Below, piece by piece: positions 33,219-43,965 of a stretch of 64,000 bases of DNA. The notes under the pieces were generated by a model, which was given only the letters and a program-made list of their open reading frames with translations, made no database searches and was not told the DNA's origin. The position numbers and the translations under genes are program-made. Origin of the DNA: Pseudomonas moraviensis (GTDB lineage Bacteria; Pseudomonadota; Gammaproteobacteria; Pseudomonadales; Pseudomonadaceae); assembly GCF_900105805.1 (NCBI RefSeq), contig NZ_LT629788.1:2604001-2668000 (forward strand), read 5' to 3'. Positions within the stretch are counted from its first letter, which is position 1. Each line of letters opens with the position of its first letter.

Positions 33219-34823
33219 ATGTCCAGCAAACGCACGGTCGCCATCGGATTTATCGGAGCCACCCTCGATCGCGTCAACAAAGCTGGCAACCGCTGGCGTC
33301 ACTGGCGCCCCACAGTAGGCCTGTGCCAGCAAACAGATCTGCCGATTCATCGACTTGAACTGATCCACGGCCTCGATGCCCGCGACGTGAGCCTCGCGGA
33401 GCGCATTACTGTTGATATTCAGCAGACATCTCCAGGCACCGAAGTGCGCCTGCATCCAATGTCGCTGCGCGATCCCTGGGATTTCGAGGAGGTCTACGGC
33501 GCCCTGCACGATTTCACCACTGCTTACAGCTTCGACACTGAGACCGAGGATTACCTTGTACACATCACCACCGGCACCCACGTCGCGCAGATCTGCTGGT
33601 TCCTGCTCACCGAAGCGCGCTATCTGCCGGCCAGACTGATCCAGACCTCCCCCGCCAAGCGCAACAGCGATAACGAGCCCGCCTGCGGCACCCATGCGCT
33701 GATCGATCTCGACCTGTCGCGCTATGATCGCATCGCCTCACGCTTCGCCAGCAAGCGCCTCGAAGGCCTGGAGTTTTTAAAGTCCGGTATCGCCACGCGC
33801 AACGCTGCATTTAACCGCTCCATTGAGCAGATCGAGCGCGTAGCGGTGCGCTCCAGAGCACCGATGTTGCTGATTGGCCCGACCGGCGCCGGCAAATCCT
33901 TCCTGGCCCGACGCATCTACGAACTCAAACGCAATCGCCATCAGATGCAAGGACGCTTTGTCGAAGTCAATTGCGCCACCCTGCGGGGCGACGGCGCAAT
34001 GTCTGCCTTGTTTGGTCACGTCAAAGGTGCCTTCACCGGGGCACAGAACGCTCGCGAAGGCCTGCTGCGCGCTGCCAATGGTGGAATGTTGTTTCTCGAC
34101 GAGATCGGCGAGCTTGGCGCAGACGAACAAGCAATGCTGTTGAAGGCCATCGAAGAGAAACGCTTCTTCCCGCTGGGTTCGGACAAGGAAGTGGAGAGTG
34201 ATTTCCTGATCATCGCCGGCACCCATCGCGACTTGCGCAGCCGAGTCGCCGAGGGAATGTTTCGCGAAGACCTGTACGCTCGGATCAACCTGTGGACGTT
34301 CGACCTGCCCGGCCTCGCCGGCCGCCGCGAAGATATCGAGCCGAACATCGACTTCGAACTGGAACGCCACGCTCGCGAACATGGACAACGGGTGCGTTTC
34401 AATCTCGAAGCGCGCCGACGCTACCTGGACTTCGCCAGCTCACGCGAAGCAGCCTGGCTGGGCAACTTTCGCGAACTGTCCGCATCGATCACGCGGATGG
34501 CGACTTTGGCCGACAGCGGGCGCATCGATGAAGAGCAGGTAGACGATGAGATTGATCGATTACGGTATGCGTGGGGCCTGGCGCAACCCACTGCGGTGTC
34601 AGACGAGTTGCCGGGAGATGGCGAGAAGATGGACTTGTTCGACCGTTTGCAACTGAAGGCAGTTCTTGAGGTGTGCCGACAGGCAAATAGTCTGTCGGAT
34701 GCCGGTCGACAGCTGTTCGGTGTTTCCCGGCAGGCCAAGGCTCAGCCCAATGATGCTGATCGGCTGAGGAAGTATTTGGGGCGCTTCGGGCTTGAGTGGG
34801 CTGAGATCGCAGGCACGAAGTGA
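33219..34823 (+). CDS. rtcR: Sigma-54-dependent activator RtcR with N-terminal CARF-like domain
   Basis: A 534-residue enhancer-binding protein. Residues 1-170 form the RtcR sensor domain (RTVAIGFIGATLDRV start; YLVHITTGTHVAQI), which belongs to the CARF superfamily known from CRISPR ancillary proteins. The AAA+ domain follows, with Walker A IGPTGAGKS near 224, GAFTGA near 270 and LFLDEIGEL as Walker B. The C-terminus has the HTH region (SLSDAGRQLFGVSRQAK). It should activate rtcBA when its sensor binds a ligand, probably an RNA-end signal. It is divergent from rtcB, with 193 AT-rich bases for activator binding. Confidence 0.94.
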   Translation: MSSKRTVAIGFIGATLDRVNKAGNRWRHWRPTVGLCQQTDLPIHRLELIHGLDARDVSLAERITVDIQQTSPGTEVRLHPMSLRDPWDFEEVYGALHDFTTAYSFDTETEDYLVHITTGTHVAQICWFLLTEARYLPARLIQTSPAKRNSDNEPACGTHALIDLDLSRYDRIASRFASKRLEGLEFLKSGIATRNAAFNRSIEQIERVAVRSRAPMLLIGPTGAGKSFLARRIYELKRNRHQMQGRFVEVNCATLRGDGAMSALFGHVKGAFTGAQNAREGLLRAANGGMLFLDEIGELGADEQAMLLKAIEEKRFFPLGSDKEVESDFLIIAGTHRDLRSRVAEGMFREDLYARINLWTFDLPGLAGRREDIEPNIDFELERHAREHGQRVRFNLEARRRYLDFASSREAAWLGNFRELSASITRMATLADSGRIDEEQVDDEIDRLRYAWGLAQPTAVSDELPGDGEKMDLFDRLQLKAVLEVCRQANSLSDAGRQLFGVSRQAKAQPNDADRLRKYLGRFGLEWAEIAGTK

Positions 34824-34936
34824 AGTGCAGCACCCCTGATCACACACGCTCAATGATCTCCGTAGAAAAAATGAATTAGCCGGCTGATCTCTCGGTCAAG
34901 AATTATGAACGTAGTAAATCTGACGAGGTGACAGCA

Positions 34937-35071
34937 ATGACTATCCAGGCAGAGACACTCGTGCAACTGACCGAAGCGCTTCAAGAGCGCGGCATGAAGA
35001 TGGTCTCAGACGTCCATTTCACCCGCGCACCTTACCGATACAACCACCGCTGGATTTGCATCGTAGAGTGA
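34937..35071 (+). CDS. Small 44-residue hypothetical protein
   Basis: ATG at 34937 with GAGGTG seven bases upstream, ending at TGA 35071. The protein is MTIQAETLVQLTEALQERG followed by a basic, aromatic C-terminus (YRYNHRWICIVE). The codon use looks like that of coding DNA, and a GC-rich hairpin follows near 35082-35113. No family is recognised. It could be a small regulator or toxin-like peptide. Confidence 0.45.
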   Translation: MTIQAETLVQLTEALQERGMKMVSDVHFTRAPYRYNHRWICIVE

Positions 35072-35197
35072 ACATGCTTGTTGCCGGCGCCTGGATCGAA
35101 GCATCCAGCCGCCGGCGCCGCTCGCATTCGCCCCTGACGCCTAGATGACCTTCTCCCTATCCATCCCGGCTACGTTGGTAGCATGTTCGATGGCAAT

Positions 35198-35220
35198 AAA
35201 AACCCGGCGCGATGGCCGGG
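35198..35220 (-). terminator. Terminator after the 72-residue protein gene
   Basis: CCCGGC (35203-35208) pairs with GCCGGG (35215-35220). On the minus strand a T run follows. It is placed 20 bases after the stop of the small gene. Confidence 0.7.
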
Positions 35221-35240
35221 TCGATATCGATCGATGGCGG

Positions 35241-35459
35241 CTATTTCGCGCCGCCGTTATTTCGGCCTGTCTGGGCATCTTGATCAGAGCCAGGATTTCC
35301 GGGTGGCGGATTCCAGTCCTCTGGTCGTTCGTCGGTACCCTGCTTTGGCTCAGAGTCAGCTTGCTCCAGACCGGAGTCATGACCCTCGCCAGAGTCAGGT
35401 GTTTGCTCGCCTGGTCCCGGATATGGCGCTTCCGGACCGTTGTTGTCATCGATCATCAT
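35241..35459 (-). CDS. Small disordered acidic Pro/Gly-rich protein
   Basis: A 72-residue protein. GGGAGA lies just before the ATG. The composition is dominated by Pro, Gly, Asp, Glu, Gln and Asn (EAPYPGPGEQTPDSGEGHD, then PPPGNPGSDQD), so it is probably disordered. A terminator downstream supports expression. Function unknown. Confidence 0.6.
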   Translation of the reverse strand: MMIDDNNGPEAPYPGPGEQTPDSGEGHDSGLEQADSEPKQGTDERPEDWNPPPGNPGSDQDAQTGRNNGGAK

Positions 35460-35549
35460 TCTCTCCCGTCAGTGGCGCAGGGGCTGCGCTTATTGTTGAG
35501 AGAAGACGCGTGGATTCGGAGTGCAATCTGCTCGACGAGCGGACATGAA

Positions 35550-35572
35550 AAGCCCCGTGCAACGACGAGGCC
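35550..35572 (-). terminator. Probable terminator after the small membrane protein gene
   Basis: On the minus strand GCCTCGT and ACGGGGC form a stem with one mismatch, followed by TTTTC. It lies 15 bases past the stop of the 58-residue gene. Confidence 0.5.
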
Positions 35573-35586
35573 GACTGCCCGATAAA

Positions 35587-35763
35587 TCATTTATTCCGTT
35601 GCAGCCAACCTATCAACATGAAAGCCACGCCAGGTATCAATAGCCCCGGCGCGACGTACGCAAAGGTTCCGCTGACGAGAAGACCATTAAGGCCGAAAAC
35701 AAAGCCGCAAATTGCAAGTGGCAGCCCAACAACAAACATTGGCTGTTTGAACGCCTTATTCAT
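35587..35763 (-). CDS. Small two-helix membrane protein
   Basis: A 58-residue protein from ATG at 35763, with GGAG eight bases upstream. Two hydrophobic helices fill it (FVVGLPLAICGFVFGLNGLL, then YVAPGLLIPGVAFMLIGWL), and the end is basic (QRNK). It is located just after tRNA-Pro on the same strand, separated from it by a terminator. Function unknown. Confidence 0.65.
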   Translation of the reverse strand: MNKAFKQPMFVVGLPLAICGFVFGLNGLLVSGTFAYVAPGLLIPGVAFMLIGWLQRNK

Positions 35764-35795
35764 GACTCGACTCCATTCGCAATCCCACGCACATG

Positions 35796-35824
35796 AAAAA
35801 GGCCAATGCTTTGAACATTGGCCT
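35796..35824 (-). terminator. Terminator after tRNA-Pro
   Basis: AGGCCAATG (35800-35808) and CATTGGCCT (35816-35824) form a 9-bp stem. On the minus strand five T follow. It lies 17 bases past the tRNA 3' end. Confidence 0.85.
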
Positions 35825-35840
35825 AAGTCATTGAAAAATA

Positions 35841-35917
35841 TGGTCGGGACGGAGTGATTCGAACACTCGACCCCTAGCACCCCATGCTAGTGCGCTACCG
35901 GACTGCGCTACGCCCCG
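35841..35917 (-). tRNA. tRNA-Pro (anticodon GGG)
   Basis: On the minus strand the sequence CGGGGCG...TCCCGACCA folds as a cloverleaf of 77 bases with encoded CCA. The anticodon stem CTAGC/GCTAG holds the loop ATGGGGT, which gives anticodon GGG (codons CCC and CCU). The T loop TTCGAAT is normal. The position downstream of the merR-like gene is typical for Pseudomonas. Confidence 0.95.
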
Positions 35918-36006
35918 ACTGATGTTGCATTTCGTTCTTCATCTCGAAGAACGCTCAAGAATATATCGCAAGCTTTTGAAAACTGGAAGTATTCAAACGC
36001 AGCTTT

Positions 36007-36363
36007 TTATTTCTTGAGCACCACAAGCACATCTTCCAGTTCGGCAATCATCTGCCGAATCATCTGTTTGTACTGGGTGGTGTCGTCTTTGGCTTCGTCG
36101 CCGGAGAGGCGCAGACGCGCGCCGCCGATGGTGAAACCCTGATCGTAAAGGAGCGCGCGGATCTGCCGGATCATCAGCACGTCCTGGCGCTGATAATACC
36201 GGCGGTTTCCGCGGCGTTTGACGGGGTTGAGCTGAGGAAACTCCTGCTCCCAATAGCGCAGCACGTGTGGCTTTACGGCACACAGCTCGCTGACTTCACC
36301 GATGGTGAAGTAGCGTTTGCCCGGGATGACGGGTAGTTCGTCGTTATGACTTGGTTCCAGCAT
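36007..36363 (-). CDS. MerR-family regulator downstream of ihfA
   Basis: A 118-residue protein from ATG at 36363, which lies inside the end of ihfA, so the genes overlap by 20 bases. [30 protein letters not shown] is a MerR HTH. The C-terminal helix ([21 protein letters not shown]) is the dimerisation coil. There are no metal-binding Cys in the C-terminal part, so it is not a metal sensor of the classical type. Ligand unknown. Confidence 0.92.
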   Translation of the reverse strand: MLEPSHNDELPVIPGKRYFTIGEVSELCAVKPHVLRYWEQEFPQLNPVKRRGNRRYYQRQDVLMIRQIRALLYDQGFTIGGARLRLSGDEAKDDTTQYKQMIRQMIAELEDVLVVLKK

Positions 36364-36646
36364 AAGCCTCAACTCGGGCCTTCAACTTCTGCCCTGGACG
36401 AAAGGTGACCACACGGCGAGCCGTGATCGGGATTTCTTCCCCCGTTTTCGGGTTGCGGCCAGGCCGCTGGCGCTTGTCCCGAAGGTCGAAATTGCCGAAA
36501 CCGGACAATTTGACCTGCTCGTTGTCTTCAAGAGCGTGCCTGATTTCCTCGAAAAACAGTTCAACCAATTCCTTGGCTTCCCGCTTGTTCAGGCCCAGCT
36601 CTTCATACAGACGTTCCGCCATCTCAGCTTTCGTCAAAGCCCCCAT
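36344..36646 (-). CDS. ihfA: Integration host factor subunit alpha
   Basis: A 100-residue protein, the usual IHF-alpha length. [32 protein letters not shown] is the helical body and [27 protein letters not shown] the DNA-embracing arm with the Pro used to kink DNA. It bends DNA at specific sites and would also help the sigma-54 rtc promoter. It starts three bases after pheT. Confidence 0.97.
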   Translation of the reverse strand: MGALTKAEMAERLYEELGLNKREAKELVELFFEEIRHALEDNEQVKLSGFGNFDLRDKRQRPGRNPKTGEEIPITARRVVTFRPGQKLKARVEAYAGTKS

Positions 36647-36649
36647 ACG

Positions 36650-39028
36650 TCACTTCCTTAACGTGGCGTTCAACCTTTGTTCGAGCGAGGTGAGGATATT
36701 TTGCGTCGTCGAATTCACCTCATCGTCATTAAGAGTGCGCGATGGATGCTGCCAGGTCAAGCCGACTGCAAGGCTTTTTCTATCAGGATCAATACCTTTA
36801 CCCTGATACACGTCAAACAGCCTGAGCTCTGTGAGCCATTCGCCTGCATTTTCACGGATTACGTCCAGCACAGCCGAGGCCGCGACGTCTTTGTGCGCGA
36901 TCAGTGCAAGGTCACGACGCACTTCAGGAAAGCGCGACAACTCATGGAATTTCGGCATTTTACCGAGCGCCACTTCCGCCAGAACCAGCTCGAAGACAAA
37001 TACCGGACGATCCAGACCCAGTGTTTTCGACAGCTCAGGGTGAATAGCACCGATAAAGCCTACTTCACGACCGTCACGCTCGATGCGCGCAGTCTGACCC
37101 GGATGCAGCGCCGGGTGTTTGCCCGGTGCGAAGGTGAACGAGTCCAGAGCACCGGCGAAACCCAGTACCGCTTCAACATCGGCCTTCACATCGAAGAAGT
37201 CGACGGTGTCGCGACCCTGCGCCCAGCCTTCCGGCAAGCGGCTACCGCAGACAACCCCGGATAGCATCGGCTCCTGCTTCAAGCCTTCAAGCTGACCGAC
37301 GAAGCGCAGGCCGCTCTCGAACAGACGCACACGGTCCTGCTGGCGGTTGAGGTTGTGCTGCAGAGCCTTGACCAGACCTGGCCACAGCGACGAACGCATG
37401 GCAGCCATGTCGTTGGAGATCGGATTGGCCAGCAAAAGCGGCTCGACGCCTGGATTGAACAGCTCGAACTGCTTCGGATCGATGAAGCTGTAGGTGATCG
37501 CTTCCTGATAACCACGGGCGACCAGCAACCGGCGCAGCTCAGGCAGATCGCTACGCGCTTCGGCCTTGGCTTGTGGCGCAAGACGCGCTTGCGGGTAGCG
37601 AACCGGCAGACGATTGTAGCCGTACAGACGAGCCAGCTCTTCGATCAGGTCGACTTCGAGACTGATATCGAAGCGATGGCTTGGCACTTCGACGCGCCAC
37701 TGCCCTTCTCCGTCAGCGGTAATGTTCAGGCCCAGGGCGCTGAGCAGACGCTCGACCTGTGCCGAATCCATTTCCATGCCGAGCATCTGAGTGATGCGCT
37801 GGGCACGCAGAGTAATCGGCGCGATCGACGGCAGATGTTGCTCGCTGACGGCCTCGATGATTGGGCCAGCTTCGCCGCCGGTGATCTCCAGCAGCAGGCC
37901 AGTGGCGCGCTCCATGGCCTCACGGGCCAGCTGCCAGTCAACCCCGCGCTCGTAACGATGCGACGCGTCGGTGTGCAGGCCGTAGGAACGTGCCTTGCCA
38001 GCCACTGCAATCTGATCGAAGAACGCAGATTCGAGGAACACATCACGCGTGGTTGCGGAAACGCCGCTGTGCTCGCCACCCATGACACCAGCGATCGCCA
38101 GTGCACGAGTGTGGTCGGCGATCACCAGCGTATCGCTACGCAGGCTGACTTCCTGACCGTCGAGCAGCACCAGCCTCTCGCCCTCTTCCGCCATGCGCAC
38201 ACGAATGCCGCCATTGATTTCGGCGAGATCGAAGGCGTGTAGCGGCTGACCCAGTTCGAGCATCACGTAGTTGGTGATGTCGACCGCAGCGTCGATGCTG
38301 CGTACGTCAGCGCGACGCAGACGCTCAACCATCCACAGCGGGGTTGGCTTCGACAGATCGACGTTGCGGATGACCCGCCCCAAGTAACGTGGACAGGCGG
38401 CTGGCGCCAGCACCTCAACCGAACGCACTTCGTCGTGCACCGCTGCAACCGCAGCCACCGCAGGGCGGCTTACCGGCACGGCGTACAGCGCGCCGACTTC
38501 ACGGGCCAGACCGGCCAGGGACAGGCAATCGCCGCGGTTCGGGGTCAGGTCGACCTCGATGCTGGCGTCTTCCAGATCCAGGTACACACGGAAGTCTTCG
38601 CCTACTGGCGCGTCGGCCGGCAGCTCCATCAGACCGTCGTTGCCTTCACCGACCTGCAACTCGGCTTGCGAGCACAGCATGCCGTTGGACTCGACGCCGC
38701 GCAGCTTGGCTTTCTTGATCTTGAAGTCGCCCGGCAGTTCTGCGCCGATCATGGCGAACGGAATCTTCAGGCCCGGGCGCACATTTGGCGCTCCGCACAC
38801 GACCTGAAAGGTTTCCGCGCCATTGCTGACCTGGCACACACGCAACTTGTCGGCGTCCGGGTGCTGCTCAGTGCTCAGCACCTCGCCCACCACGACACCA
38901 CTGAATACACCGGCGGCCGGAGTAACACTATCGACCTCAAGACCGGCCATCGACAGACGGGCAACCAGCTCGTCGCGATCTACCTGCGGGCTAACCCAGC
39001 CACGCAGCCATTGTTCACTGAATTTCAT
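36650..39028 (-). CDS. pheT: Phenylalanine-tRNA ligase beta subunit
   Basis: A 792-residue protein matching the family length. The N-terminal tRNA-binding (EMAP-like) domain covers residues 40-150 (VVVGEVLSTEQHPDADKLRVCQV). The B3/B4 editing domain lies in the middle (ITNYVMLELGQPLHAFD), with B5 around 405-475. The C-terminal anticodon-binding FDX-ACB domain begins SRFPEVRRDLALI. AGGAG precedes the ATG. It works as an alpha2-beta2 enzyme with PheS, encoded 26 bases upstream. Confidence 0.98.
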   Translation of the reverse strand: MKFSEQWLRGWVSPQVDRDELVARLSMAGLEVDSVTPAAGVFSGVVVGEVLSTEQHPDADKLRVCQVSNGAETFQVVCGAPNVRPGLKIPFAMIGAELPGDFKIKKAKLRGVESNGMLCSQAELQVGEGNDGLMELPADAPVGEDFRVYLDLEDASIEVDLTPNRGDCLSLAGLAREVGALYAVPVSRPAVAAVAAVHDEVRSVEVLAPAACPRYLGRVIRNVDLSKPTPLWMVERLRRADVRSIDAAVDITNYVMLELGQPLHAFDLAEINGGIRVRMAEEGERLVLLDGQEVSLRSDTLVIADHTRALAIAGVMGGEHSGVSATTRDVFLESAFFDQIAVAGKARSYGLHTDASHRYERGVDWQLAREAMERATGLLLEITGGEAGPIIEAVSEQHLPSIAPITLRAQRITQMLGMEMDSAQVERLLSALGLNITADGEGQWRVEVPSHRFDISLEVDLIEELARLYGYNRLPVRYPQARLAPQAKAEARSDLPELRRLLVARGYQEAITYSFIDPKQFELFNPGVEPLLLANPISNDMAAMRSSLWPGLVKALQHNLNRQQDRVRLFESGLRFVGQLEGLKQEPMLSGVVCGSRLPEGWAQGRDTVDFFDVKADVEAVLGFAGALDSFTFAPGKHPALHPGQTARIERDGREVGFIGAIHPELSKTLGLDRPVFVFELVLAEVALGKMPKFHELSRFPEVRRDLALIAHKDVAASAVLDVIRENAGEWLTELRLFDVYQGKGIDPDRKSLAVGLTWQHPSRTLNDDEVNSTTQNILTSLEQRLNATLRK

Positions 39029-39054
39029 CCTGCTCTCCTAAGAATTCGTTACGA

Positions 39055-40125
<1,071 letters not shown>

Positions 40126-40180
40126 ATGACGTTTAACACCTGGCCCCACAGAGGTGAGGCCGGGTGACTGTCGGGGGTAC

Positions 40181-40537
40181 TTAAGCCAAGGTGGCTTTAG
40201 CTTTCTCGACAATCGCAGCAAACGCCGCTTTTTCGTTCACTGCCAGATCAGCCAGAACCTTGCGGTCGATCTCGATGGACGCTTTTTTCAGGCCAGCGAT
40301 GAAACGGCTGTAGGACAGACCGTTAACACGAGCACCAGCGTTGATACGAGCGATCCACAGAGCGCGGAACTGACGTTTTTTCTGACGACGGTCACGGTAG
40401 GCGTATTGGCCTGCCTTGATTACCGCTTGCTTGGCAACACGGAATACGCGGGAGCGTGCGCCGTAGTAGCCTTTAGCAAGTTTCAGAATTTTTTTGTGAC
40501 GCTTACGGGCAATGACGCCACGCTTTACACGAGCCAT
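40181..40537 (-). CDS. rplT: 50S ribosomal protein L20
   Basis: A 118-residue protein of standard length and composition: [19 protein letters not shown], then [20 protein letters not shown]. It binds 23S rRNA early in assembly, and in other bacteria it represses translation of its own operon. It follows rpmI after 27 bases. Confidence 0.99.
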
Positions 40538-40564
40538 GAGTTACTTCCTCTATTCTTGACTAAA

Positions 40565-40759
40565 TTAACGAAGGCGCAGCATGCGCTCGACTTTTGCCAC
40601 GTCAGACGGATGCAGCAAGCTGCTACCGCGCAGTTGACGCTTACGCTTGGTCGACATTTTAGTCAGGATGTGGCTCTTGAAAGCGTGCTTGTGCTTGATG
40701 CCGTTAGCAGTTTTCAGAAACCGCTTGGCAGCACCACTTTTGGTTTTCATTTTTGGCAT
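40565..40759 (-). CDS. rpmI: 50S ribosomal protein L35
   Basis: A 64-residue protein: [14 protein letters not shown], then [22 protein letters not shown]. Standard position between infC and rplT. L35 is a late-assembled large-subunit protein. Confidence 0.99.
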   Translation of the reverse strand: MPKMKTKSGAAKRFLKTANGIKHKHAFKSHILTKMSTKRKRQLRGSSLLHPSDVAKVERMLRLR

Positions 40760-40819
40760 GTTCGGATACTCCGCATTCAGTTGATAAACATAATCAGAAG
40801 GCCTGCCGTGCCCTGTTGA

Positions 40820-41365
40820 TTACTTCTTCTTTTTCGGGGCGATGACCATGATCAGCTGGCGTCCTTCCATCTTAGGATGCTGTTCGACCGAACCGTACTC
40901 GAGCAGGTCTTGTTCAACCCGCTTGAGGAGTTCCATCCCCAGCTCCTGGTGGGCCATCTCACGGCCGCGGAATCGCAAGGATACCTTGGCCCTGTCCCCG
41001 TCACTCAGGAAACGTACCAGGTTGCGCAGTTTTACCTGGTAATCCCCTTCCTCCGTCCCTGGACGAAACTTGATTTCTTTAACCTGAATCTGCTTCTGGT
41101 TTTTCTTCGCCGCGGCAATCTGCTTCTTCTTCTCGAAGATCGACTTGCCGTAGTCCATCACCCGGCAAACAGGCGGGACTGCGTCTGCGGAAATTTCCAC
41201 CAGATCAAGCTTTGCTTCTTCAGCGATACGAAGCGCTTCATCAATCGAGACGATGCCAATCTGCTCGCCATCAGCGCCAATTAACCGAACCTCGCGTGCC
41301 GAGATATTCTCGTTGATCGGGGCTTTCGGTGCAGCTCGTTTATCTTGTCTCATTTCACGCTTAAT
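40820..41365 (-). CDS. infC: Translation initiation factor IF-3 with an ATT start
   Basis: The protein continues from [19 protein letters not shown] with the normal IF-3 sequence. The first ATG (41353) has no ribosome site, while GGAG at 41374-41377 precedes three consecutive in-frame ATT codons at 41371, 41368 and 41365, followed by AAG CGT GAA ATG. IF-3 genes are known to start with the rare AUU, which IF-3 itself discriminates against, giving autoregulation. The spacing of eight favours 41365; 41368 and 41371 remain possible. The GGAG overlaps the end of thrS. Confidence 0.93.
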   Translation of the reverse strand: MKREMRQDKRAAPKAPINENISAREVRLIGADGEQIGIVSIDEALRIAEEAKLDLVEISADAVPPVCRVMDYGKSIFEKKKQIAAAKKNQKQIQVKEIKFRPGTEEGDYQVKLRNLVRFLSDGDRAKVSLRFRGREMAHQELGMELLKRVEQDLLEYGSVEQHPKMEGRQLIMVIAPKKKK

Positions 41366-41370
41366 AATAA

Positions 41371-43293
41371 TTACTCCGAATCTGGGCGACCACGCCGGGA
41401 AACCGCTTGCGCGAGAAACTCAGCGAACCGGGCGACGGGCATCGAGCCCAGGTCAGCACCTTCACGAGTACGCACAGCGACAGTCTGCATCTCGACTTCC
41501 TTATCTCCGATAACCAAAAGATAGGGAACCTTGAGCAAAGTATGCTCGCGGATTTTAAAGCCGATCTTTTCATTTCTCAAGTCGGACTTGGCACGAAATC
41601 CGCTTTCGTTGAGAGTTTTTTCAACCTCTGCAACAAAATCTGCCTGTTTATCAGTGATATTCATGATCACCGCCTGGGTTGGCGCGAGCCACGCAGGGAA
41701 AGCACCTTCGTAGTGCTCGATCAGAATCCCGACGAAACGCTCGAACGAGCCGAGGATCGCCCGGTGCAGCATCACAGGGTGTTTGCGGCTGTTGTCTTCG
41801 GAGACGTATTCAGCGCCCAAACGGACAGGCAGGTTAAAATCGAGCTGCAAGGTACCACACTGCCACACGCGACCGAGACAATCTTTCAGCGAAAATTCGA
41901 TCTTCGGACCGTAGAAAGCACCCTCGCCCGGCTGCAGATCGTACGGCAAGCCAGCGGAATCAAGGGCTGCAGCCAATGCGGCCTCAGCGCGATCCCACAG
42001 TTCGTCGGAACCAACGCGTTTTTCCGGACGAGTGGACAGTTTCATCTCGACTTCGGTAAAGCCGAAATCGCGATAGACGTCCATGGTCAGCTTGATGAAC
42101 GCAGCGGACTCGGCCTGCATCTGCTCTTCGGTGCAGAAGATGTGCGCATCGTCCTGAGTGAACGCTCGCACGCGCATGATGCCGTGCAACGCACCCGACG
42201 GCTCGTTACGGTGGCAGGCACCGAACTCGGCCAGGCGCATCGGCAACTCGCGGTAGCTCTTCAGGCCCTGATTGAACACCTGCACGTGGCACGGGCAGTT
42301 CATCGGCTTGATCGCGTAGTCGCGGTTTTCCGACTGAGTGGTGAACATGTTGTCGGCGTAGTTGGCCCAGTGCCCGGATTTCTCCCACAGGCTGCGGTCA
42401 ACGACTTGAGGGGTCTTGATCTCAAGGTAGCCGTTGTCACGCTGGATCTTGCGCATGTACTGCTCGAGCACTTGGTACAAAGTCCAGCCGTTCGGGTGCC
42501 AGAACACCATGCCCGGGGATTCTTCCTGGGTGTGGAACAGGCCCAGGCGCTTGCCGATCTTGCGGTGATCGCGCTTCTCGGCTTCTTCGATGCGCTGGAT
42601 GTAAGCTGCCAGCTGCTTCTTGTCAGCCCAGGCGGTGCCGTAAACGCGCTGCAATTGCTCGTTCTTGGCGTCGCCGCGCCAGTAGGCACCCGACAGCTTG
42701 GTCAGCTTGAAGGATTTCAGGAAGCGCGTGTTCGGCACGTGCGGACCGCGGCACATGTCGACGTATTCTTCGTGATAGTACAGACCCATGGTCTGTTCGT
42801 TCGGCATGTCTTCGACCAGGCGCAGCTTGTAGTCTTCGCCGCGAGCCTTGAACACTTCGATCACTTCGGCGCGCGGAGTGACTTTCTTGATGACGTCGTA
42901 ATCCTTCTCGATCAGCTGCTGCATGCGCTGTTCGATGGCCGCCATGTCTTCCGGCGTGAAAGGACGCTCGTAGGCGATGTCGTAATAGAAGCCTTCGTCG
43001 ATGACCGGGCCGATGACCATTTTCGCGGTCGGGTACAGCTGCTTGACCGCGTGGCCGACCAGGTGCGCGCAAGAGTGGCGAATGATCTCCAGCCCCTCTT
43101 CATCCTTTGGCGTAATGATTTGCAGGGTCGCGTCGCTGCTGATGATGTCGCTGGCGTCGACCAGTTGGCCATTGACCTTGCCGGCGAGCGTGGCTTTGGC
43201 CAGGCCTGCACCAATGGATGCGGCGACCTCGGCTACGGAAACCGGGTGATCGAATGAACGTTGACTGCCGTCGGGAAGAGTAATAGTTGGCAT
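41371..43293 (-). CDS. thrS: Threonine-tRNA ligase
   Basis: A 640-residue protein. The start at 43293 is chosen because AGGAGG lies six bases upstream. TGS domain at residues 1-60 ([21 protein letters not shown]), then the editing domain with [16 protein letters not shown], the class II core with Cys ligand in [11 protein letters not shown], and the anticodon-binding domain at the end ([20 protein letters not shown]). It is the first gene of the translation block. A 350-base leader separates it from the divergent small gene. Confidence 0.98.
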   Translation of the reverse strand: MPTITLPDGSQRSFDHPVSVAEVAASIGAGLAKATLAGKVNGQLVDASDIISSDATLQIITPKDEEGLEIIRHSCAHLVGHAVKQLYPTAKMVIGPVIDEGFYYDIAYERPFTPEDMAAIEQRMQQLIEKDYDVIKKVTPRAEVIEVFKARGEDYKLRLVEDMPNEQTMGLYYHEEYVDMCRGPHVPNTRFLKSFKLTKLSGAYWRGDAKNEQLQRVYGTAWADKKQLAAYIQRIEEAEKRDHRKIGKRLGLFHTQEESPGMVFWHPNGWTLYQVLEQYMRKIQRDNGYLEIKTPQVVDRSLWEKSGHWANYADNMFTTQSENRDYAIKPMNCPCHVQVFNQGLKSYRELPMRLAEFGACHRNEPSGALHGIMRVRAFTQDDAHIFCTEEQMQAESAAFIKLTMDVYRDFGFTEVEMKLSTRPEKRVGSDELWDRAEAALAAALDSAGLPYDLQPGEGAFYGPKIEFSLKDCLGRVWQCGTLQLDFNLPVRLGAEYVSEDNSRKHPVMLHRAILGSFERFVGILIEHYEGAFPAWLAPTQAVIMNITDKQADFVAEVEKTLNESGFRAKSDLRNEKIGFKIREHTLLKVPYLLVIGDKEVEMQTVAVRTREGADLGSMPVARFAEFLAQAVSRRGRPDSE

Positions 43294-43662
43294 GGCGCCT
43301 CCTCTCCTAGTGGTGACCCCTACCAAAGGTCACGTGGGTTGGGATGAGCCAGTACAAGATCCGATCCAGGCCATTCAATGACGAACGCCTGCCTTACAGC
43401 GGCAGGAGCCTTGCGGCCAACCGGAAAACCGAACCAGAGTGACTGGGATTCAAATCGGAAAAATTCGCACGCCGACCGCTTCGGGACTGAAGGTCATCCG
43501 AAGCCTGAGAACGCTTGAGCCCGGCATGCTAGCACAGATGAGCGGTCGCTCACGCCCTGATTTGGCAGAAGGCCAAATGTCCGTTTTTATGCCAGAGTGC
43601 TGAACTTGATCGGCCTTTGCGCCCTCAGATAACAAGACATTGACCCACAAGGAGCATCCTCG
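43294..43662. other. Long control region between thrS and a divergent small gene
   Basis: 369 bases without a gene. It should hold the thrS promoter and a long thrS leader on the minus strand, and a promoter for the small exported protein on the plus strand. GAGCG-GT-CGCTC (43541-43552) is a small palindrome. No T-box or tRNA-like leader typical of Gram-positive thrS was recognised. No other structure stands out. Confidence 0.5.
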
Positions 43663-43965
43663 ATGCGTCTGAAAAGCTTATTCGCCGCCGTCGCCCCCGT
43701 CGTTCTGCTGCTGCCACTGAGCGCCCATGCCGACTGGCCGAAGGGCGAGCGCGAGAAGTACATGGCCCAGTGCACCCAGGCTGCCACCCCACAAATCGGT
43801 GCTGCTGCAGCGAAATCGCACTGCGCTTGCGGTGCTGACGCCATCAAGTCCTATCCGGCCAGCGATATTCAGGCATTGATGGACAACAAGGCGGCTCCGG
43901 AACTGCAGCAGAAAGCCCTTGGTCAGATCGCCAAATGCAAGGCAAATACCCCGGCGAAAAAATAA
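43663..43965 (+). CDS. Small periplasmic protein with a CxC motif
   Basis: A 100-residue protein with a signal peptide (MRLKSLFAAVAPVVLLLPLSAHA). The mature part is helical with four Cys (MAQCTQAA, HCACGAD, AKCKAN), probably forming disulfides. AAGGAG lies before the ATG. No family is assigned. It precedes the cold-shock gene in the same direction but far enough away for its own transcript. Confidence 0.7.
   Translation: MRLKSLFAAVAPVVLLLPLSAHADWPKGEREKYMAQCTQAATPQIGAAAAKSHCACGADAIKSYPASDIQALMDNKAAPELQQKALGQIAKCKANTPAKK

Noticed and set aside
40126..40180. A pheM-like leader peptide before pheS
   Set aside because: No start codon with a ribosome site and Phe-rich short frame is present.
41407..43257. 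A 616-codon open frame on the plus strand opposite thrS
   Set aside because: thrS is certain. The antisense frame has shadow composition and no family resemblance.
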